This document shows, in pieces, positions 21,335-30,333 of a DNA stretch of 64,000 bases (position 1 is its first letter; every line of letters begins with the position of its first letter). The position numbers and the translations under genes are program-made. The DNA is from Pictodentalium vernedei (Eukaryota > Mollusca > Scaphopoda > Dentaliida > Dentaliidae): NCBI GenBank assembly GCA_031216915.1, contig CM062297.1, positions 176,876,356-176,940,355 on the forward strand, given 5' to 3'. Under the pieces are notes generated by a model, which saw only the letters and a program-made list of their open reading frames with translations, was not told the DNA's origin and did no database searches.

Positions 21335-21800
21335 CATAATAAACATTATCCATACTGTTCAGGGACGAACTTTACAAATTAAACTAATTGCAGGAATATG
21401 TTGAGTTCAAAAACCCAGATTGACTGTATTGGGTTAAATTTCTGAATCACCGATATCTGAGACAGCTCCGAATACAATGCGAGCATCACCACAGCCTCTG
21501 AGAAAGGAGGAGTGGGAGGGGGGGGGGGGTTACATTACCATCACTATTTGCTTCAGAAGTCAGTACCTTGCTTCTCTTCAGTTTCTTCTTTGTCTGCTTT
21601 AGTTAGCTTCACCGCGGCCTCTCGTCCCCCTAAGTTCCAATGTGTTTTATGTGCCAGTAGGCACATAGAACACATTGGAACTCAGGGGTCGCTCAGTTAA
21701 AGGCGGTGGGGGGGGGGGATTACATTACCGCCAATATTTATTTCAGAAGCCAGTGCCTTGCTTCTCTTCAGTTTCTTCTTTGTCTGCTTTAGTTGGTATT
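21335..21800 (+). mobile_element. LINE 3' fragment with local duplication
   Basis: The stretch from CATCATAATAAACATTATCC to about 21615 matches 51206-51480, the 3' part of the LINE derivative (CAGGAATATGTTGAGT, GAATCACCGATATCTG, poly-G tract, CTTGCTTCTCTTCAGTTTC). A family A hairpin sits at 21628-21690, after which the poly-G and CTTGCTTCTCTTCAGTTTC segment recurs (21708-21795), i.e. a local tandem duplication. Open frames here are not meaningful. Confidence 0.65.
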
Positions 21801-21807
21801 CCAGCGC

Positions 21808-22315
21808 TCGTGAAAATTAAAACTTTCAGGTTAACACTCATGAGATAATTCCCGATATTCACTAAAACAGCGTAGATTTTCTTTTTATTATATGCTTCGT
21901 GACATTTTACTGCGCTATATTCAGCCCAATTCGACTGCAAGCAGTTTCAAGATAAAACAAAAATCTGCTGATCGTTCCTTCAACGCGCCGTTCAAGGCGA
22001 CGTTGTGCGTCGAAGTGTAACGTCATTTAGGAAGCTACTGACAAAATTCATCTTGTGGACCTGAAAATATTATTTATTATTATTACTTGAAAATAATAAA
22101 ACTTTCCTGTCCACACTCATGAGATAATTCCAGATACTGACTAAAATAGAGTAGAGTTTTTAATTATATGCTATGGAACGTTTTATTGCACAATATAGAG
22201 TCCAATTCGACCACAAGTGCGTACGTTTCAAAACAATAACAAAGATAAGCTGATCATTCCTTCAAGGCGACGTGATGCGGCGTAGCGTGACGTTATTTAG
22301 GAAGCTACTGTGGGA
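21808..22315. repeat. tandem duplication of a family H-type unit
   Basis: Two diverged copies (about 21808-22050 and 22088-22315) share AAAACTTTC, ACTCATGAGATAATTCC, ATTATATGCT, CAATTCGAC, AAGCTGATCATTCCTTCAA and GACGT.ATTTAGGAAGCTACTG. Non-coding. Confidence 0.6.
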
Positions 22316-22761
22316 TTTTTCTAGATATCTATCGAGTCGATGGATATCGGGAAATATCTTTTAGATAATTTACGATAATTCACAGGCTAGCGTATAATAA
22401 ATCCGAATATTTTCAGCCGTTGCTCCTGAACACAATGTGTAGAAACCATTTTACAGTGTGAAAGCAAAGTGAGTGGTGTTGCGAATCGGATTGCAAAATC
22501 CGGATCATAATTACTGTATCGGTACACAAAGGAGCTGAATCGGTGCGCGGAGGTCAAAGACAGCCACAAGGGGCATTCTAATGTGTCAAACCATTGTAAG
22601 TTCTGGACACAGCGCTCATTTTTGGGCTTTGCCTGCAAATATAACCCGTGAAATGACTAGGTTAGTCCTGGCAACACGCTTCCCTCGCTGTCTAAGATCC
22701 AAGTCGACCCAGGTAGGAGACCCAGGTAGGGGACGCCTGTCCATTACGAGTGAAGGTATTG
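22316..22761. other. no feature recognised
   Basis: No gene or repeat recognised. A short GGTAGGAGACCCAGGTAGGGGA duplication lies near 22711-22731. Confidence 0.35.
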
Positions 22762-23001
22762 TTAACCCTTTACCCAATATAACGGCCAAAACCGGCCAGC
22801 GCTATTCTCAAAAATCGTCAATTAATTTTCATTAAATTTTCATTTAACATAGGTTATGACCCCTCTTTGGGTCGAGCTCGTCGAACTCGATCCAATGAGG
22901 GGGTCATAACCTATGCGTTTGAGACACAAAATGAAAAAAATAGTTATTGAAAAATTTTGTTTGCAAGTGTCGTCTGCTTTTCATGTTAGGTAAAGGGTTA
23001 A
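22762..23001. mobile_element. TTAA-flanked hairpin MITE, family B, copy 3
   Basis: TTAACCCTTTACCCAATATAACGG ... GTTAGGTAAAGGGTTAA with a central fold-back around GGTCGAGCTCGTCGAACTCG. Sub-terminal AAAACCGGCCAGCGC and TGCAAGTGTCGTCTGC blocks are those of copies 1, 4 and 5. Confidence 0.8.
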
Positions 23002-23144
23002 AACATTAAATCGTACCCAGAGTACAAGAATGCACCATCTGCAGTGCTAAATCATTTCAGATGTAGCCTTGTTACACTCAATGTCAGCATGAGAAGATAA
23101 GATCAAATTCGCTTGTTATAAAGCCTTATTGAATCATTCATTTG

Positions 23145-23498
23145 GGAGCGCGGTGGCTCGGTAGGTAGAGGTGCAGGCTGCAAGCCGAGAGGTCCTCGGT
23201 TCGAATCCCACCTGCGGCTACCGCGTTGTGTCCTTGGGCAAGACACTTCATCTCCGTTGCCCGCGTGGGGGCACGATGACGCCGTGTACTAAGGCGTACT
23301 GCACGTCGATGGTACGCATGTCTTCAACCAATCTAACCCTGCCTGTGCTGCAGTGCGGAGTTACGATGTTGGGGAGCTGGCAGCTGCTCGTCGTTGCTCG
23401 GTGGTTCTCTCCAGGTACTCCGGCTTCCTCCACCCGTAAAACTGTCACGGTCATGATTAGCCATTGTGCATAAATATGTGACCTTAAAGACATCAATA
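23145..23498 (+). mobile_element. tRNA-derived SINE, copy S3 (best preserved)
   Basis: Flanked by a 13-base target duplication AATCATTCATTTG (23132-23144 and 23499-23511). The tRNA-like head has A box GGTGGCTCGGTAGGTAGAGG and B box GGTTCGAATCC. The body starts TTGTGTCCTTGGGCAAGACAC and includes GATGACGCCGTGTACTAAGG and CTCCAGGTACTCCGGCTTCC. Tail AATAAA. Pol III-transcribed in such families. Confidence 0.85.
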
Positions 23499-23511
23499 AA
23501 TCATTCATTTG

Positions 23512-24742
23512 TCTGGATTTTCATCAAATTTGTCTGATATCAAATAAAACCCCGCAGTCAACCTCTTCCATCGAATACATATGCGTAAAAAATACCCTAC
23601 ACTGGTTAAAAATTTAAACACAGTAATGGACTGTCTCGGATCGGTCCTTACCCTTGTACCTGACCGGATCGGACCGCACCACTATGTTTTGAACCGGACC
23701 ATCAACGGTGGTCCGGGACAGTCCGCATCACTAAAAGTGAGGATCAAAAAGAGACCACGTACAGACTCCAGAATGCTCATTAATATTCTTAAATGAAAAT
23801 AAGTTTGGTTTTAGTGCCATGACATTACTCATCTTTTAGTTTGTAATCATTGACTGTAGGAAACTATTTTAATTGAGTATGTCTAAAAAATTGCACTTGA
23901 TTTAATTTAATATGTATAATAACTGAAACGTCCAGGTGTCATCCATGTATATAATAGCTGATGGAATCGGGTTTTACATATAATAACTGGAAAAGTACAT
24001 ATTAACTGATTACACGTTTTAACTTACGTTTCAGATGTAACAAATATACACCTTATTCAGTTCTAAATTCATTTCATTTTCATTTCATTTCATTTCTCTG
24101 CAGTCATTCAAAAAACGTATTTCCATGGATAGCAAGGTGTAACGCCACCGGTATCACCGCCGAAGTGGTTTACTAAAAAGGGGACAAAGTTAAGACATCT
24201 TCCCTGTCATAGCAAAACGTCCTCCTCACAAGCTGAAGTAGAATGGTGTGACAATTCACTGCAATTCAACAAATAGTGACAGTTATAGAGCACGAAACAT
24301 GTTGGATAGACACATGTATGTCTGATAAGCAAAGTTGGGATGTGCGGGTCAGTCATGCTCATGGAAATTGCATTTTGGTACCTGATTCATCCGATACATT
24401 CCTGAACGTCAGTTTGAATTTTAGTATTAAAAAGTAGTCACAGAGCCACCGAATTCTAAAAATGAGTCAAGCTCATATGTACGGCATACGACACAAGGTA
24501 CGACACATCAATTTATGTCCATCATCGATCACGTAAACACTCAGTGGTAAAGAGAAGCGGGGAGGGGGAGGGGGGGGGGGGGGGGCAAAATATCAGTCAT
24601 GATCATTTTTTTTTAATTTTGTTGCTCCAAAAATTAGCGGATTTTGAAAGTGTTCGCATATCTCGCAATAATGTTTTCAAAATTCTTCAAATCTCATGGT
24701 CGAATAATAAACTGCCACGTGCAAAGCTCACATAAATTTAAG
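23512..24742. other. intergenic, low-complexity tracts
   Basis: An ATTTC-type tract at about 24065-24100 and a long poly-G tract at 24561-24584. The palindrome-like GGACCATCAACGGTGGTCC near 23697. The open frame 23581-23796 has no recognised motif. Confidence 0.4.
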
Positions 24743-25060
24743 TACAGTTAATACTAGAAGTCCTGTCACGAACTGTGCGCTTATCTGTGCTTAATTGCGC
24801 ATAGGAATTGCACGCAGTTGCCATATCGAATGGCACCCAAAGCACGGCAGGTTACCCTGGTTACTCATAGCAAACACAGGCAATGTTAATGCCAATGGAC
24901 CTCCGGGTTAACCGGAGGTCTATTGGCTGAAACATCGCTTGTGCACAGGCCATATGTACAGAATTTGATAGCCTTATTATGGTCATAACGCGTAGATTAA
25001 CGCGCAGATCGACGTGCTATTTGTGCACATTTCATGACAGGACTTCTAGTTTTAACTGTA
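24743..25060. mobile_element. TA-flanked MITE with 30-base TIRs (Tc1/mariner-like)
   Basis: Inverted ends TACAGTTAA(T/A)ACTAGAAG followed by TCCTGTCA.GAA at both sides (24743-24773, 25030-25060), consistent with a TA target duplication. The centre has a hairpin CCAATGGACCTCCGGTTAACC-type core. It is inserted about 210 bases upstream of the coding exon of the second NlpC/P60-like gene, in its probable 5' intron. Confidence 0.65.
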
Positions 25061-25297
25061 ATTTTCAAGGTCGTTTCTGCCTTGGACACCCTCAATAAAA
25101 AAGACTCTGAAATTGTACGGAAATGTGATTTTTTTTTTGTAGTCATTATTATTTTATTAATCTCGAACACTTCGGGGGAAACGAGGATTCTATTTTCTGA
25201 TACTGTTTGTGAACTGACAACAAACTAGCAACATTGATAACTAATTAAATGCACATTTTATTCTCTTGCAGGTTGAATTGGATTCCATAAACAGATA
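25061..25297 (+). promoter_or_regulatory. 5' intron end and acceptor of paralogue 2
   Basis: TTTATTCTCTTGCAG ends at about 25271, a good acceptor with pyrimidine tract, 26 bases before the ATG. The equivalent position in paralogue 1 also carries an acceptor. No TATA or promoter is seen; the first exon must lie further upstream. Confidence 0.5.
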
Positions 25298-25741
25298 ATG
25301 CCTATTAAGGTATTCATATGGTTACCAGACCAAAGCAGCGCAATGGGACATGCGTCCATGTCGCTCAGTGACGGAACATACATAAGTTGGTGGCCAGATT
25401 CAGAAGGCCGAAAATCGAAAAAAGGGTATGCGGTAAAGGCTCCCGCGATCTCAGGTCGAACCTACGACGATGACAAATATTCTGAAGGGAGGGAGCCTGA
25501 CAAAACTCTCATAATCGATTTCCTTGATGAAAGTGCCATTGCTGCTTGGTGGCGAGGATTTCAACAAAATACCGACACGTGGAACGTGGCAGCTAAGAAT
25601 TGTTCAACTGTCGTTTACAAGGCCTTAGAAGCTGGTGGTGCATACCGATTTATCAAGTCCTCCGCCGAATATAGGTTCACACCTATTTGGACTCCGAAGA
25701 AGGTATGCCAATTTGCTGAAGCGGCTATATCAAGAAAATGA
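25298..25741 (+). CDS. permuted NlpC/P60 (papain-like) domain protein, paralogue 2
   Basis: 147 residues in one exon with no stop or shift. His18 lies in AMGHASMSLSDG, Cys102 in AAKNCSTVVYKALEAGG, and the ISWWP block and the IWTPKKVCQFAE tail match paralogue 1 (2024-2512). About half the residues are shared, with a shorter, less charged C-terminus. The His-then-Cys order supports a circularly permuted papain-fold thiol enzyme; substrate unknown. No signal peptide or membrane segment. The middle (residues 38-70) is Lys/Asp-rich and variable between paralogues. Both genes are on the + strand about 23 kb apart with TE sequence between, which fits an old local duplication since pushed apart. Confidence 0.7.
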   Translation: MPIKVFIWLPDQSSAMGHASMSLSDGTYISWWPDSEGRKSKKGYAVKAPAISGRTYDDDKYSEGREPDKTLIIDFLDESAIAAWWRGFQQNTDTWNVAAKNCSTVVYKALEAGGAYRFIKSSAEYRFTPIWTPKKVCQFAEAAISRK

Positions 25742-25799
25742 CACTCTCCCAACCACTTTTTGACCAAAGAAGAAGTGTACAGTGCTTATTCTCAGTTCT

Positions 25800-25858
25800 T
25801 TATTCGACATTCGTTATCAACCGATAAAATCAGTTGATAACGAATGTCGAATAAGGAA
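25800..25858. repeat. hairpin, family F
   Basis: Arms ATTCGACATTCGTTATCAAC and complement around an 11-base loop. The flank GGGAATAAATAACGGTTATCACGT contains an AATAAA about 125 bases after the stop of the preceding gene that could serve as its poly(A) signal. A decayed copy lies at 3825-3885. Confidence 0.6.
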
Positions 25859-26118
25859 TCGGGAATAAATAACGGTTATCACGTTCATATAGTGCTTCCT
25901 ATTAACTTTTACATTTTGATGTATGACAGTATGACAATTGTACTTGGTAAATTTAAAACAAAAACTAGAGCAACATTTTAATAATGACTGTGTTCTTTGT
26001 ATTGTATAGCTTTTTTCCGCCTTATGTACCATTACAGAATGTTTTTTAAGAGAAGTAAACAAGTAGGCCCTGAAATAGCGAATTTAACTGTTTCAATCCG
26101 TAACGCGAACATTTCTGA
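25859..26118. other. 3' flank of paralogue 2, no feature
   Basis: Nothing recognised apart from the family F flank. Confidence 0.35.
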
Positions 26119-26369
26119 TTAACCTTTTACCTAACGTAACGGTCAAAACCGGCAAGCGCCATTCTCAAAAATCGCCAATTACTTTTCATTATTTTTTCAT
26201 TTTTTGTCTCAAAAACATAGGTTATGACCTCTCTTTGGAACGAGCTCGTCGAGCTCGTTCCAATGAGGGGTCATAACCTATGTTTTTGAGACAAAAAATG
26301 AAAACAATTAGTTATTCAAGAAATTTTTTTGCAAGTGTCGTCTGCCTTTCGTGTTAGGAAAAGGATTAA
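26119..26369. mobile_element. TTAA-flanked hairpin MITE, family B, copy 4
   Basis: TTAACCTTTTACCTAACG ... GTTAGGAAAAGGATTAA. The central arms, from GTCTCAAAAACATAGGTTATG to the GGAACGAGCTCGTCGAGCTC centre, are almost perfect, so this is one of the younger copies. Confidence 0.8.
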
Positions 26370-26612
26370 ATGATCAACGCAGCGATCAGTGGACAGATGA
26401 CACGAGGAAGACCGAGTCTTCGGAGCGATGAAGTAGCAATTATGTCTGATTCCCTCCAAGTCGGAAATGGATCATCTGGTGACGGACGATATATTACAGG
26501 ACGACAGTCAAACCAACTAGTTAAATTCATAAACGAATCTGACGCTCTTATGGTTTGGAAGCAGTCTCGCCCTCAAATATTCCATTACCTATTTTTAGAT
26601 TCGTTTAAATAA
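26370..26612 (+). CDS. short coding-like segment repeated at 37623-37793
   Basis: The last 28 residues (SDALMVWKQSRPQIFHYLFL and on) match the end of the frame at 37602-37793 (ADVFMAWNQPSPQIRHRLCL). Two copies with similar protein but different DNA suggest a transposon or gene family exon. I recognise no domain. The start is not reliable, since the frame opens at the edge of a MITE. Confidence 0.25.
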   Translation: MINAAISGQMTRGRPSLRSDEVAIMSDSLQVGNGSSGDGRYITGRQSNQLVKFINESDALMVWKQSRPQIFHYLFLDSFK

Positions 26613-26616
26613 AAAT

Positions 26617-26621
26617 GGGTA

Positions 26622-26678
<57 letters not shown>
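26617..26678. repeat. (ATT)n microsatellite
   Basis: About 20 uninterrupted ATT units. Confidence 0.95.
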
Positions 26679-26727
26679 CAAAAAGTACTCTGTTAGGTAA
26701 ATTAAAATAGAAAATTACTTTTCAAAC

Positions 26728-27333
26728 TCTGTGGACTGGTCGTAATACACACGTGAGAGGTGATATCCATGCATATGTTTATCAGGTAATACGGTGGCTC
26801 AGTGGTAGACCGTTGGACTTCTATGCTAGAGGTCCCGAGTTCGATCCCCGTCCGGGACGACCCGTGTTGTGTCCTTGGGCAGGGCACTTTATCCCGGTTG
26901 CCTACATGGGGGCATGATGACGCCGTGTACTAAGGCATATTGCACGTCGATGGTGCACATGTCTTCAACCGCTGTAACCCTACTTGAGCGGAGCTTGAAC
27001 AGAGTTAGAATGTTGAAAAACTGACAGTTGCTCGTCGATGCTCGGTGGTTCTCTCCGGGTACTCAGGCTTTCTCCACCCGTAAAACTGTCACGGTCACGA
27101 TTAGCCATTGTGCATTGTTATGTGACCTTAAACACAAATGAATAAATCAATAATCAGGTAACAAAAATCATCAACAACAAATTTTTAATTAAGGAAGCAC
27201 CGGGTTTTACCTTGTATTTCATTAATTGAATTTTTGTTGATTATTCCTATAATTAGTGTTTGCAGTCTAATATTATTGCGTATGTGGGAATACTATCCAC
27301 CCTGGAAAGTGACCAATCCACGGCGGCCGTAAT
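26728..27333. mobile_element. MITE family I, copy 1, split by a SINE
   Basis: The outer ends (CTGTGGACTGGTCGTAATA and GACCAATCCACGGCGGCCG) and the fragment AATTTTTAATTAAGGAAGCACCGGGTT (27178-27210) match family I copies at 28187, 40219 and 48352. The SINE at 26790-27152 is inserted in it. Confidence 0.65.
26790..27152 (+). mobile_element. tRNA-derived SINE, copy S4
   Basis: Target duplication ATCAGGTAA (26781-26789 and 27153-27161). The tRNA-like head has A box GGTGGCTCAGTGGTAGACC and B box GAGTTCGATCCCC; the head differs from S3 and S5. Shared body begins TTGTGTCCTTGGGCAGGGCAC. Confidence 0.8.
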
Positions 27334-27380
27334 ATACGTCATGTTTGGGTCAAAAGAAGTTATTAAGTAACAGTAAACAG

Positions 27381-27480
27381 TCGAGCTTGAAGTATTTCAT
27401 GAATTTGAATAGCCTGTCCCGTGCGTTGAGTGACGCCGAACCACGTGGGACAGGTTGCTCAAATTCATGAAATACCGACA
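27381..27480. repeat. hairpin
   Basis: Arms GTATTTCATGAATTTGA.TAGCCTGTCCC and complement (about 27391-27421, 27446-27477) around CGTGCGTTGAGTGACGCCGA. Confidence 0.6.
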
Positions 27481-28186
27481 CAGAGGTTAGTAACTGACTT
27501 GTACCCTGTTCTATGTGCAACCAATAAAACGCACAGACTCGTCTATACTTTGTGAACGTGAGGTTCACCTAGTCTATTGTTCTACCACTTATGTCAAGTT
27601 ACCAGGTGCGGATTCGGCCATGAAAAATTACCGGGAAATGCACCAAGGGGGGCTCCGGGCCCGTAGAAAATTTTGAGGTTTTTTCAACTGAAAGAACGCT
27701 GCTTCCCTGGATCAAAGCTATCAATTGCAGTCCAACTAGAGGACATTTGAACGATATTTATATCATCTTTGTCGCTCATTCGGAAAAATGGTTGGGCTTG
27801 AACCCTCGAACTGACCCTTGTTCGACCAAATGGGAGAAAATTTCGATTTGTCAGGCTGACGGAACACTGCACAAACAGAGCATTTTGGTATATCGACAGT
27901 CTATCCAATCAGATCCATTTCGCCTCTTGGTCATTTTCGCAAATTTTCATGCACCAACACGTGTTGAGCTACATCACTTTTGGAACTCCATGGGGACTCC
28001 CATAAGCCAGTGCGCCTCTACAAGTTGCTTGCATACCCCGAAATGACAATAGAGACTGGGTATAAGGTTGCTTGCTCGAAATGTTCAGATAATTATAATC
28101 GGTGTGGCTACTTTCCGCAGTAGGCATTACTGTTTCATAACTAACCCATGCTGAAAGCGTAGATCACGCTACTCTTAACTTACCTG
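27481..28186. other. no feature recognised
   Basis: The open frame 27747-28046 shows no known motif. No repeat recognised. Confidence 0.35.
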
Positions 28187-28435
28187 TACAGTACAGTCGC
28201 CGTGGACTTATCATAATCCACGTGTGGGCAGTGATGCCCGCGCATACTTTTACAATAAAAATCATAATTAGCCAAATTTTAATTAATGAAGCACCGGGTT
28301 GTACCCGGTGCTTCATTAATTAAATTTTTGATGATTATTCCTATAATTAGTGTTTGGAATCTAATATTATAACGTCCGTGAAAATATTGCCCACCCGTGG
28401 AAAGTGACCTATCCCCGGAGGTCCTACGGTTTGTT
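28187..28435. mobile_element. MITE family I, copy 2
   Basis: Central hairpin AATTAATGAAGCACCGGGTT / AACCCGGTGCTTCATTAATT at 28282-28324. Outer ends CAGTCGCCGTGGACTTATC and ACCTATCCCCGGAGGTCC are degraded versions of the family TIR. Flanks GATGATTATTCCTATAATTAGTGTTTG shared with copies 1 and 4. Confidence 0.7.
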
Positions 28436-28544
28436 TACAAAACAAATATCGATAGGCAGTGTATGGTAATCATGCTTACAACACATGCAAACACATGCAA
28501 ATAAATGAATATGATTTTTAAAAAGGTAAATCTTTAAAGTTTCA
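28436..28544. other. spacer
   Basis: A short AACACATGCAAACACATGCAAATAAATG repeat; nothing else. Confidence 0.3.
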
Positions 28545-30333
28545 TACTAACTAGGAAAGTACTGCAAGCCAATAAAAAGCAACGGGTGTCGGGGGAGGGT
28601 GGGGGGGGGGTGAATTTCAGTGAGGGGTTGTCTGCAAAGCCAAACCCTGTTGTGCCTTACGGTATTTTTTAACTTAATTGGATGGGGTATTTCGGTTAGT
28701 CCGAAAAGCAAACTGTTCAAGTTAGCTTTTCCAACTAATTTAAGTATTCCATTCAAATAGCTCCAAAATTATAGTCCAATGGATAAAGAACATATTCCAA
28801 GGCGCTGTACATCTTACTGGGCTCGTGCAAATATACAAACAGAATATATACAGTCCAGAACATCCCTTTTTGTTTTTTTTTAAATAGATATGTTTTTAGA
28901 TCTTTCTTTAAAATGTTGACATTTGACGCTCTTTTAGATGAGCTGGAAAGTAATTCCACACGTGAGGACCAGCAAATGCAAGTGACCTATCTCCAAATGT
29001 CTTACACTTATTTTTTGGACCATGTAGTAGCATTTTACTATCTGGCATCAGGTTGTATTGACACACATTCTTAGTATTGATGAGTTCTTCTAAGTAGGCT
29101 GGTGACATGTTAATAATAAAGGTTTTGAAAATTATGCTGTACTTTACTGGCAGCCAGTACAGATCCATCAAAACAGGAGCGATGTGTTGAGATCGTGATA
29201 CTCTACACACCCCTCGGGCTGATGCATCCAATACTTTCTGCAGGCGAGAGTACTGGTATTATGGAAGGTTGAACAGTAAGGCATTACAATAATCCAAATG
29301 TGAACTTACAAAGACATGAACTAGAGCTTTTGAGGAGTCTTTTGTAAGGAACTGTCTTATTTGTTTAATTTTGTATAGACCTCTGAAAGCCTTGTTGCAC
29401 CTATTTATAACATGTTTACCCATAGACATGTTTGAGTTGAAGAAGGCACAGTACACTGTCACGTGCCCTGATGGTGAAATCTCCTATCTTCACTGAGTTG
29501 ATGTCAAGTTTAGTGAGTTACTGACGTGAACCAATTATTAGGAATTCAGTCTTATCATTTATTATTAATTTGTTTGAAATCACCCGATTGCGAATGTCTG
29601 AAATACATGATTCCATAATTTTTAGAGCTTTAGTTTGATCCTTGGTTGATGGTCGAAAAGAGAAGTAGACCTGTGTGTCGCAAGCATAACCATGAACGTC
29701 AGGCAGGTGCGATTCAATGATGGCGAACATTTTTGAAAAATAGAATAGAAACAGAACAGGATCAAGGCAACTGCCCTGTGGGACTCAACATTCCAGATGA
29801 AAGTCTTTTTACAGGTTGACGTTTATTGATACACGCTGCTGTTCTTTTAGTATGATGATAGCCAGCTAGCGGCTACATCACTAAGTCCAAAATCAGAGTT
29901 TCATCAAGCAGTGTCAAAAGCAGCACAAAGGTCTAAAAGAACAAGCAAGGTTACCATTCCAGACCCCATATTAAGCAGGATGTCATTCTGAACCTTGAGT
30001 AATGCCGTTCAGTTTAATGGAATTTTCTGAATCCAAACGTATTGGCAGGTAATGGAGCATGCATATCACTATGTAACATTAGCTGTCAATGGCAGCTTAG
30101 AAACGAATAGTAAGTTACTCACTGGCTAGAAGGTTTAAACGCAAGTTTTGCACCTTGTTTCTTCAGAAGAGGGTTCACAATCGCGATTTTCCACACGTCA
30201 GGCACATATTCTTCCAGCAGAGACATATTGATCATTGGTGTGATTACAGGCGCCAAAGAGTCTACACATGATTTGATAATAGATGTTGGCAATGGATCGA
30301 GCTGACATGAGGCATTTGAGGATTCTTTTATTA

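Noticed and set aside
23145-23230. Functional tRNA gene
   Set aside because: A/B boxes are present but the cloverleaf is poor, and the sequence continues into a SINE body with target duplication.
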